Source: an uncultured Balneola sp. (GTDB lineage: Bacteria > Bacteroidota > Rhodothermia > Balneolales > Balneolaceae). From it: a stretch of 64,000 bases of DNA. Shown here piece by piece: positions 27,007-34,482 of this stretch. The stretch is taken from the NCBI GenBank assembly GCA_902529365.1, contig CABZWK010000001.1:1-64000 (forward strand), in the 5' to 3' direction. How positions within the stretch are numbered: the stretch's first letter is position 1; the number at the start of each line of letters is the position of its first letter. The notes beneath the pieces are model-generated. The model was not told the DNA's origin, did no database searches, and saw nothing but the letters and a program-made list of their open reading frames with translations. The position numbers and the translations under genes were made by a program.

Positions 27007-28990
27007 CTGGGCCTCTGCGCTAATTAAGGAGTGTTACAACCAAGGCGTTAACGAGGCCATTCTTTCTCCTGGTTCTCGAAATACCTCTCTTACACTTGCA
27101 CTTATTCATTTTCCCGGTATCCGGTGTTTTTCTGTTATCGATGAACGATCAGCCGGTTTTATGGCGCTCGGGATGTCTAAAGTATCAAAAAGACCTACAT
27201 TACTTTGTTGTACATCCGGAACAGCTGGTGCAAATTATTACCCCGCTATTATTGAAGCCTATCAATCTTCAATTCCACTGGTTGTCCTCACAGCCGATCG
27301 CCCAGCACACCTCCAACAGGTTGGAGCATCACAAACTATACAACAACAACATCTATTCGGCGGGCATGTCTTAGATTTTATACAATTACCAGAGGCGAAA
27401 ACTCAAAATGGGAAAGAAAATTCATCGAATGTCCAAAAAGATGTGATCCGCGCATTACAGTTGGCTACCTCAGGGGGCCCTGTCCATATAAATGTACCTT
27501 TCAATAAGCCCTTTGAGCCCACAAAGGGACAGTTAAACAAATATGTTAAGGAGAGTAGGGCATTGGTTTTAGAAGCAGAAAATGATTTTAATAAGCCCGT
27601 ATTGGACCTGCACTCACATCTTCTGGTCCGACCAGAATTAGTACAAATATCGACTCAATCTAGGGTCAATTCATCTATAACTGTGCAGGCAACTCCTTTT
27701 AATAATAAACGTAAGAATTTGAATCAGGCACCTAATAAAACAGTGCATTTACTAGACATCAATCAGGTGCAGAATAGCTATGCTGAAATGAAAAGACCTA
27801 TGATAGTCATAGGCTCAGATCCTACTCCATTTCAATGGTTTAAGCTTCTGCCTACTCTCGCAAAGCATCCAAATTCTCGAATCATTCTAGAGGCTGGAGC
27901 TTCCTTATATGGGTGGGATTTAGAAGATTCAAAGCTGATTAAAAGTAAAGTTATTTTAGAGTGGGAAGCATGGTTATACAATTTAAAGCATCCCAGTTCC
28001 ACTCCATTTAGCTCAATTGACGGAATTATTCGTTTAGGAAAGGAAGTAGTAAACCCAGCCTTGGCTCGTTTTTTTTCGGAGCACAAGCACCTTACTCAGC
28101 TAAGATTCATTACGCATGAACCATTTGAAGATGCAATAGCAAGTGAACCATCTTTTATCACTCCAGAAGTGGCTTTTTCATGGGTTAACATGCCAAAAAA
28201 AAATACTCAAGTTACAGCTAAAGACTGGCATGGTGTATTTGATGAGCAACATAAGCAATATTTAGAGCTGTTAGCGAAACAATTTACCCACGATAAAAGG
28301 GATATACTTACCGATGGGGCAGTTTTTTACCGGCTTAGTACCATTATCCCATCATCAATACCCATTTTTTTGTCCAACTCCTTACCAGTCCGTGATCAAG
28401 CATTATTTGCTCCAATGTGGTCGATTGACAACCCATTGATAGCCCAGCGTGGCGCTGCAGGAATCGATGGGATTAGTTCTACTACACTAGGAGTGTCGTT
28501 ATCCACCAACCTACCTATGGCTCTAATTACTGGTGACATTGCGTTTTTATATGACATCAACGCTCTTTTATCCGCAAAGCTAATTACCCAACCATTAGTA
28601 ATTTTTGTCATTAATAACGGAGGTGGAAGTATTTTCAGTAGCCTACCCGTTCAACAAGTAGCCCCGGAAAGCATGGAATGGTTTCTAACTCCGCAACAGG
28701 TATCCATTGAGCATCTTGCACAGGGCTATGGGCTGTCCTATACAAAAATCACCCATTCTAAACAGCTATGGGAGACTAATTGGGCCAAACTAGTTAAGAA
28801 TGTACTCCGGACAAATACATTAACCAGTGAAAATAATAACTCTCGGGCTAAGGAGCTTAACGTAAGGAAGCCGGATAAACTGAACCCATCTCACCCTACT
28901 TCAACTAATTCCGCTTCGAGTGTTCGCATTGTTGAGTTTATCACCAATAGCCAGGCATCCATTGCTGAACGCAATCAATTTAGGCAGTAA
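26984..28990 (+). CDS. menD: 2-succinyl-5-enolpyruvyl-6-hydroxy-3-cyclohexene-1-carboxylate synthase (MenD)
   Basis: 668 residues, about 110 longer than E. coli MenD. MenD is a thiamine-diphosphate enzyme that joins isochorismate and the succinyl semialdehyde carbanion from 2-oxoglutarate. The N-terminal domain shows EAILSPGSRNTSLTLAL, CCTSGTAGANYYPA and ADRPAHLQQVGASQTI; the C-terminal TPP domain has TGDIAFLYDINALLSAK and INNGGGSIFSSLP. The extra length comes from a polar linker around residues 185-260 between domains one and two, and a polar tail after about 605. The gene overlaps menF by 23 bp and ends 1 nt before menH. Confidence 0.95.
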   Translation: MQKTLSFNWASALIKECYNQGVNEAILSPGSRNTSLTLALIHFPGIRCFSVIDERSAGFMALGMSKVSKRPTLLCCTSGTAGANYYPAIIEAYQSSIPLVVLTADRPAHLQQVGASQTIQQQHLFGGHVLDFIQLPEAKTQNGKENSSNVQKDVIRALQLATSGGPVHINVPFNKPFEPTKGQLNKYVKESRALVLEAENDFNKPVLDLHSHLLVRPELVQISTQSRVNSSITVQATPFNNKRKNLNQAPNKTVHLLDINQVQNSYAEMKRPMIVIGSDPTPFQWFKLLPTLAKHPNSRIILEAGASLYGWDLEDSKLIKSKVILEWEAWLYNLKHPSSTPFSSIDGIIRLGKEVVNPALARFFSEHKHLTQLRFITHEPFEDAIASEPSFITPEVAFSWVNMPKKNTQVTAKDWHGVFDEQHKQYLELLAKQFTHDKRDILTDGAVFYRLSTIIPSSIPIFLSNSLPVRDQALFAPMWSIDNPLIAQRGAAGIDGISSTTLGVSLSTNLPMALITGDIAFLYDINALLSAKLITQPLVIFVINNGGGSIFSSLPVQQVAPESMEWFLTPQQVSIEHLAQGYGLSYTKITHSKQLWETNWAKLVKNVLRTNTLTSENNNSRAKELNVRKPDKLNPSHPTSTNSASSVRIVEFITNSQASIAERNQFRQ

Positions 28991-28991
28991 T

Positions 28992-29810
28992 ATGATAGAA
29001 CAACATCAACAAGTACGTGGACTGCAATATTATTACCTAACGCAGGGTGATGGAAAACAGGATGTGGTTTTTTTACATGGTTTTTTAGGCTCTCATGCTA
29101 TTTTCAATGAAGGTTTATCGGAGATTGATTTCGCAAGTACACATCGACTAATTTCAATAGATTTGCTCGGACATGGAGCTAGTGAGGGAGCTGAATTGCA
29201 TTACCGATTCTCAGCTAAGGAACAAGTAGCTGATTTGGCTTATTTCATTCGTCATTATTGTCAAAAACCAGTGATTTTGGTAGGGTATAGCATGGGAGCA
29301 CGACTTGCGCTTTCTTTAGCCACTCAGCATCCTAGCTTGTGTAAAAGCTTAGTTCTTGAAAGTGGACATTTTGGAATTTCCTCAGAAACCGAACGTCAAA
29401 GTAGGCAAAGCCTGGATGCCCAACGAGCCGATGAAATCATGTCGGATTATTCTTCTTTTTTAAAATACTGGCAGGATATCTCACTATTTGACACCACTCA
29501 TGCACGAGCAATGAGTTCTACCTACAAAGAAATTCAACAGAATCAATTACCCCTCTGGATGGCTAACAGCTTACTGGGATTTGGTGCGGGTACTATGCCT
29601 TGTTTAGAGAACCGACTCACTAGCCTACGTATGCCTTTACTACTATTGGTGGGGGAAGATGACTCAAAATACAAAGCGATAAACCAGCGAATGCATCTGA
29701 TGCTACCTTCTTCTTATCTTAGTATTGTCAAAGGAGCAGGTCATCGTGTTCACTGGGATGCCCCTAAAACTTGGCAAAAAGAAATTGAATTGTTTATCAC
29801 CCAGTTATAA
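28992..29810 (+). CDS. menH: Alpha/beta hydrolase, MenH-like (SHCHC synthase)
   Basis: 272 residues from the ATG at 28992, 1 nt after the menD stop; a longer frame back to 28920 lies within menD and is less likely. The alpha/beta-hydrolase fold shows VVFLHGFLGS (oxyanion), the nucleophile elbow GYSMGARLAL, the acid in LLVGEDDSKY and the base in GAGHRVHWD. Position between menD and menB supports MenH, which eliminates pyruvate from SEPHCHC to give SHCHC. The exact reaction rests on the context, since the fold alone is generic. Confidence 0.87.
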   Translation: MIEQHQQVRGLQYYYLTQGDGKQDVVFLHGFLGSHAIFNEGLSEIDFASTHRLISIDLLGHGASEGAELHYRFSAKEQVADLAYFIRHYCQKPVILVGYSMGARLALSLATQHPSLCKSLVLESGHFGISSETERQSRQSLDAQRADEIMSDYSSFLKYWQDISLFDTTHARAMSSTYKEIQQNQLPLWMANSLLGFGAGTMPCLENRLTSLRMPLLLLVGEDDSKYKAINQRMHLMLPSSYLSIVKGAGHRVHWDAPKTWQKEIELFITQL

Positions 29811-29834
29811 CATCCTTATCCTACAGGAGTATTT

Positions 29835-30674
29835 ATGAGTACATGGACGACCAAAAAAATCTATGAAGACATTACCTATAAGGTGTATGAAGGGGTCGCT
29901 AGAATTGCCTTCAACCGACCTGAGGTGCGAAATGCCTTTCGGCCCAAAACTGTCTTTGAATTGTATGACGCACTTTTAGACGCCAAAGAGGAGAATGATA
30001 TTGGAGTGATCTTGATTTCGGGTGAAGGACCCTCTCCAAAGGATGGTGGATGGGCATTTTGCTCGGGTGGAGACCAGAGAGTCCGAGCAAAGACTGGCTA
30101 CAAAGCAGATGATGGAATCCCCCGCTTGAACATACTGGAGGTTCAACGTCTCATTCGATTCATGCCCAAGGTGGTTATCGCAATCGTTCCGGGATGGGCC
30201 GTTGGAGGTGGCCATAGTTTACATGTGACCTGTGACCTTACCTTAGCGTCCAAAGAGCACGCCATTTTTAAGCAGACCGATACCGATGTTGCCAGTTTCG
30301 ATGGTGGATTTGGCTCGGCTTACTTAGCGCGCCAAGTGGGGCAGAAAAGAGCTCGCGAAATTTTCTTTTTAGGTCGAAGCTATTCGGCCCAAGAAGCTTT
30401 TGAAATGGGCATGGTCAATGCCGTAATTCCTCATGCTGAACTCGAAGAAACCGCTTTTAAGTGGGCCCAGGAAATCCTTCGCAAGAGCCCTACGGCTACG
30501 AAAATGGTGAAATACGCCTTTAACTTGATCGATGATGGTATGGTCGGACAACAGGTCTTTGCCGGTGAAGCCACTCGATTGGCCTATATGACCGACGAAG
30601 CGGAAGAAGGCAAGAATGCATTCTTGGAAAAGCGGGCGCCTAATTGGGACAAATTCAAACGGTCACCTTCCTAA
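29835..30674 (+). CDS. menB: 1,4-dihydroxy-2-naphthoyl-CoA synthase (MenB)
   Basis: 279 residues. A crotonase-fold enzyme that closes the naphthoquinone ring of menaquinone. MenB-specific blocks are FNRPEVRNAFRPKT, FCSGGDQRVRAKTGY (oxyanion hole), AIVPGWAVGGGHSLHVTCDL, KQTDTDVASFDGGFGSAYLA with the Asp/Ser/Tyr active-site region, and the C-terminal EAEEGKNAFLEKRAPNW. It lies 24 nt after menH; CAGGAG at 29823-29828 could serve as a ribosome binding site. menC, menE and menA are not in the window. It is the last gene of the men cluster, convergent with dnaJ. Confidence 0.97.
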   Translation: MSTWTTKKIYEDITYKVYEGVARIAFNRPEVRNAFRPKTVFELYDALLDAKEENDIGVILISGEGPSPKDGGWAFCSGGDQRVRAKTGYKADDGIPRLNILEVQRLIRFMPKVVIAIVPGWAVGGGHSLHVTCDLTLASKEHAIFKQTDTDVASFDGGFGSAYLARQVGQKRAREIFFLGRSYSAQEAFEMGMVNAVIPHAELEETAFKWAQEILRKSPTATKMVKYAFNLIDDGMVGQQVFAGEATRLAYMTDEAEEGKNAFLEKRAPNWDKFKRSPS

Positions 30675-30726
30675 ATATCTTAGGGGGTAGTGGATTTTTT
30701 GGGTTGAAACTAAACGAGTCCTTCCT

Positions 30727-31902
30727 TCAACCTCCAAATACATCTTTCATTTTGGAGAAGAAGCCCTTCTCCTCTTCGGTTTGATTAGAAGTAGCGAAGT
30801 TATCATTATCTTGAAGGCTTTCAATAGCAGTACGCTCTGTGGTCGTTAGTTTCTTTGGGATATACACATTTAACCTGACATACTGATCTCCTTCCCCCGA
30901 ACTATTCAATCCGATAATTCCTTTGCCTCGCATACGTAGCAGCTTGCCAGGTTGAGTACCTTCTTCTATACGTAATTTAGCCTTACCCTTTAAGGTAGGC
31001 ACTTCCACTTCCGCACCTAACACCGCTTGAGGTATGGTTAATGTGAGATCATAGTAAATATTATTTCCATCTCGTTTGAAGTGCTCGTGCGGTGTTTCCT
31101 GAATGAGCACAATTAGGTCACCCGCTGAACCACCACGACGCCCAGCATTTCCTTGACCTCGAAGCGTTAAATAATTACCATCAGATACACCGGAAGGTAT
31201 GTTCACTTTGATGGTTTCTTCCCCATTTATTCGTCCTTCACCAGAACATGATGTACATTTGTTGCGGATAATCCGTCCTTCACCCTGGCAGGTAGGGCAC
31301 GCTTGCACATTCACCATTTGACCCAGCATAGTACGGGTAACTTGTCGAACTTCGCCAAGGCCATTACAGGTACTACAGGTTTCAAAATCTGAATCACTTG
31401 CAGCGCCGGTACCTGAACAAGTATCGCAAATAAGCTGTTTTTTTACTTTGAGCTTTTTTTCCGCACCAAAAGCTATTTCTTCTAAGCTAAGTGGAATACG
31501 GATTTTCAAATCCGATCCGGGGGTTCCAGGCTCGCGTCTACGACCCCGAGAACGCCCCCTACCGCCTCCGGAAAACATATCATCACCAAAAAATCCACCT
31601 CCAAAAATATCTCCAAACCGGCTAAAGATATCCTCTACATCAAAATCCATTGTACCGCCCCCAAAACCACCTTGAGCCCCCATACCTGCATGGCCGAACT
31701 GATCATACTGAGCTCTTTTTTGTGGGTCTCGTAATATTTCATAGGCCTCCGCCGCCTCTTTGAACTTGTTTTCAGCATCGGCATCCCCTTTGTTACGATC
31801 AGGGTGATATTTCATTGCAAGTTTACGATACGCTTTTTTCAGTTCGGCCTCGCTAACCCCTTTTGTAACTCCTAATACTTCGTAATAATCGCGTTTGGAC
31901 AT
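30727..31902 (-). CDS. dnaJ: Chaperone DnaJ (Hsp40)
   Basis: 391 residues. Stimulates DnaK ATP hydrolysis and delivers unfolded clients. The J-domain carries HPD at 33-35; a Gly/Phe-rich linker runs about 69-115 and is followed by an Arg-rich patch ([10 protein letters not shown]). Four CxxCxGxG zinc motifs are at Cys159/162, 176/179, 202/205 and 216/219, giving two zinc sites. The C-terminal substrate-binding domains follow. It is downstream of grpE by 30 nt on the same strand, the usual grpE-dnaJ pairing; dnaK is elsewhere. Confidence 0.98.
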   Translation of the reverse strand: MSKRDYYEVLGVTKGVSEAELKKAYRKLAMKYHPDRNKGDADAENKFKEAAEAYEILRDPQKRAQYDQFGHAGMGAQGGFGGGTMDFDVEDIFSRFGDIFGGGFFGDDMFSGGGRGRSRGRRREPGTPGSDLKIRIPLSLEEIAFGAEKKLKVKKQLICDTCSGTGAASDSDFETCSTCNGLGEVRQVTRTMLGQMVNVQACPTCQGEGRIIRNKCTSCSGEGRINGEETIKVNIPSGVSDGNYLTLRGQGNAGRRGGSAGDLIVLIQETPHEHFKRDGNNIYYDLTLTIPQAVLGAEVEVPTLKGKAKLRIEEGTQPGKLLRMRGKGIIGLNSSGEGDQYVRLNVYIPKKLTTTERTAIESLQDNDNFATSNQTEEEKGFFSKMKDVFGG

Positions 31903-31932
31903 GAATTCTTAATTTTTAATTTTAGCTGGCCT

Positions 31933-32679
31933 TTATTCGCTAACAATGACTTTAGCATGCTTAATGACACGATTACCTAATTTATAACCAGATTCAAGTA
32001 CTTGTAGCACAATGTTACTTGGTATGGCAGGGTCTTCTGTTGGTTGACGCAACATTGCATCATGGATATCTACATCGAAGGCAACTTGAGCCTGGTTGAT
32101 GGGTTCAACGCCGTAACGCTCAAACAACTGTTCGAATTTAGAGGCGACCATTTGCACACCTTGAAGAAAATTTTCATCAATTTCTGTGCTTGCAGAAGCC
32201 TCTAGGGTTCGGTTCATGTCTTCAGCAATGGGAATTATATCTTGTAAGGCTTGGATTCGAGCATCTTCAAATAAAGTAATACGCTCTTTTTGAACTCGCT
32301 TTCGTACATTCTCTAACTCGGCTGCTTTGCGGAGCAAGGCATCTTTCGTGTTTGCAAGATCATGCTGTAACTGGGCAACTAAATCGAGTTCTTCTTCCGC
32401 CACTTCTTCTACTAAATCCTCATTAGGTTCAGCTTCTGCCACATCCGGTGCAGTGGTTTGTTCTCCTTCACCGTTGGCTTGTTCATTCTGATTCTGTTGG
32501 ATTACTTCGTTGCTATTTGCTTCGTTGCTGGTCTGTTCTTTTGAATGGTTCATTTCCTTTTGAGTGGATTCTTTCACGTTTTGCTTACTGTATTTTTGCT
32601 TACGATCTTGCATTGTCTTTGGATTATTTTCTCCGGCGAATGAATATTCATTCCATGACTGCTCAGTGGGTTTTTCCAT
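31933..32679 (-). CDS. grpE: Nucleotide exchange factor GrpE
   Basis: 248 residues as drawn. GrpE releases ADP from DnaK. The long N-terminal region is polar, Gln/Glu/Asn-rich and disordered, then a coiled coil begins near ELDLVAQLQHDLANTKDALL, followed by the core RKAAELENVRKRVQKER and the beta-wing with HDAMLRQPTEDP and LESGYKLGNRVIKHAKVIV. The start is uncertain: Met43 (ATG at 32553, MNHSKEQTSNE) would give a 206-residue protein closer to normal length, while the ATG at 32679 gives the longest frame. No CIRCE-type inverted repeat is visible upstream. Confidence 0.95.
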   Translation of the reverse strand: MEKPTEQSWNEYSFAGENNPKTMQDRKQKYSKQNVKESTQKEMNHSKEQTSNEANSNEVIQQNQNEQANGEGEQTTAPDVAEAEPNEDLVEEVAEEELDLVAQLQHDLANTKDALLRKAAELENVRKRVQKERITLFEDARIQALQDIIPIAEDMNRTLEASASTEIDENFLQGVQMVASKFEQLFERYGVEPINQAQVAFDVDIHDAMLRQPTEDPAIPSNIVLQVLESGYKLGNRVIKHAKVIVSE

Positions 32680-32805
32680 GCCTGAATGAATCTATACGTT
32701 TAAATTTGTTTTAGTTTTAAAACACAATTAGTATGCCAAGCCGTTTCAAATATTAAAAAATGACAAAGTTACCCATTTCTCTATCTACTTACTGACATTT
32801 TTGGC

Positions 32806-32838
32806 AAAAAAAAAGCCCCTTCAAACTAGAAGGGGCTT
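32806..32838 (-). terminator. Rho-independent terminator after the SGNH hydrolase gene
   Basis: AAGCCCCTT (32813-32821) pairs with AAGGGGCTT (32830-32838) around an 8-nt loop, and on the minus strand the hairpin is followed by nine T residues (32814-32806). It ends the TonB receptor-SGNH hydrolase operon about 35 nt after its stop. Confidence 0.9.
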
Positions 32839-32870
32839 AAAAAGGTTTGTTTCAACGCCTTCGCTTAAGC

Positions 32871-34475
32871 TTAAAAGGGCGCATAAATTGGCTCAAATGC
32901 TAGCGGATCAACTGTAGGTATGGTTGCTCCATATTTTGCATTTAGAACTTTTATTATTTCGTTAGCTATCAATGCTTGCCCTCTGGGATTTGGATGAACA
33001 AAGTCAGTTGAGAAGACACTATTGTACAATTCTGCTTGTGTTAATGAGAGTGGTACAAGATTAATCCCACCTGACATAAAACCAAGTACTCCATCGGCTC
33101 CTTGTACCCCTGCATTCCCCATACCGATAGCGGCAGCAATTTGGGGTGATAACCCAAACAGATCAGCCATCATAGGTTGAATATCCATTAAATGGAGATT
33201 GTCATTAGCATCTACTGCGGCTCTTATGGTAGCATTATATGCAAATGTATGATTCAAAATGTTTGCCTGTTCCGATGCTGTTAAAGTATATTGATCAGCA
33301 AGTGGAACAGACACGCCAGGAATACTCCCATCCTCTTGCGGTACACCAATTGTAAATATTGCAGTCAATGGAAAAATATCAGCGGGTATACCTAGTGATG
33401 CTACGCCAGGTGATGCTTGACGCCAACTGTTTATTCCCATAGCTGATAAATCGGTTAATGATTCATCTGTTATAACAGGAGGATTTGCCACATCAGCTGT
33501 GAATGTAATTTTTCTCATCGCAGCTTCTTCAGCAGTAATCGCACCAGCTAGAACTACTTGATCTAATGCAGCATTGTATGCTCCATATGCCGCCACACTG
33601 TTTAAGAAAGCCGCTGTAGGAGCATCAATAGAACCTGCTGGGAGTAGGTTTACACCTCCACTCAATTGAGTTGCTGCTTGAAAATAAGGGATCAGTGTCC
33701 ATGGCGCTACATTCAAAACAATTCCATGAGCACCATTCGCTGTAAGAGCAGCTAATGCTCCATTGAGCGCCGCAGTAAATGTCGCAGGATCAGTCAACGC
33801 ACCAGTATTGGTAGGATCATATCCATCTACTGAGCCCCCACCTAATGCATATCCTAAAAGATCATTACCTCCAGGCCATAATGAGAAAAAACTTGGACTA
33901 CTTGCTACTGCATCGCCTATAACTGATGCAGTTGGACCACTCATAAAAGCCCCAAATAAAGGATTTGCTTGTCCATACCCAGCTACACCCATATCAATTG
34001 TTCTCATGCCAGGCACTGAGAAATTATGTATCGGTGAATTTGTATTTTGTTTTACCCCATCACCAACTGATGGGACCAGTGCGTCACCTAATGAACCTTG
34101 GCCTGTTGTTAAGAAAGCAAGCGCAGCGTTGAGATCTATAGCCGTTCTCCCAGTACCCATAACCGTTACTATATTTGGATAATTATATGGAACTGGATTT
34201 TCTGTGGGAACTTGTTGTAATTGTCTTGCTACAATAGTTGGATACGCATTTTCTTGTCCTTCTTTAAAAAAGCCACCATCTTGATATCCTGCGGATATTG
34301 AGGCCCCAAGCCAAATAAAGTTTTTAGCATCTAATGTACCTAAGGTTAGGTTAGATTCCGTCGTATTTGACTCTATCCAATCACTCGTGAGTGTATCTTC
34401 TGAACTACAATTAGCTAAAACAATGATAGCTAAAGCTAAAGTAGCGATGTGTTTTAATGTCTTAATACTATTCAT
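32871..34475 (-). CDS. Lipoprotein SGNH/GDSL-type hydrolase with variant nucleophile block
   Basis: 534 residues. Lipobox VLANC gives acylated Cys23, so it is membrane-anchored. SGNH blocks can be recognised: block I reads FIWLGASISAGY with Ser59, where the usual GDS is GAS; a block III-like WPGGNDLLGYALGG; and block V STDFVHPNPRG with Asp491 and His494. It should be an esterase or lipase-like enzyme acting at the cell surface or in the periplasm. It starts 7 nt after the TonB-dependent receptor stop and is the last gene of that operon, so it probably processes, binds or releases the receptor's ligand (for example an acylated compound). A strong terminator follows. Confidence 0.85.
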   Translation of the reverse strand: MNSIKTLKHIATLALAIIVLANCSSEDTLTSDWIESNTTESNLTLGTLDAKNFIWLGASISAGYQDGGFFKEGQENAYPTIVARQLQQVPTENPVPYNYPNIVTVMGTGRTAIDLNAALAFLTTGQGSLGDALVPSVGDGVKQNTNSPIHNFSVPGMRTIDMGVAGYGQANPLFGAFMSGPTASVIGDAVASSPSFFSLWPGGNDLLGYALGGGSVDGYDPTNTGALTDPATFTAALNGALAALTANGAHGIVLNVAPWTLIPYFQAATQLSGGVNLLPAGSIDAPTAAFLNSVAAYGAYNAALDQVVLAGAITAEEAAMRKITFTADVANPPVITDESLTDLSAMGINSWRQASPGVASLGIPADIFPLTAIFTIGVPQEDGSIPGVSVPLADQYTLTASEQANILNHTFAYNATIRAAVDANDNLHLMDIQPMMADLFGLSPQIAAAIGMGNAGVQGADGVLGFMSGGINLVPLSLTQAELYNSVFSTDFVHPNPRGQALIANEIIKVLNAKYGATIPTVDPLAFEPIYAPF

Positions 34476-34482
34476 GATGTAA

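Noticed and set aside
33763-34182. Plus-strand 139-residue frame opposite the SGNH lipoprotein
   Set aside because: Composition (Ala/Pro/Ser repeats) follows from the antisense of the real gene.
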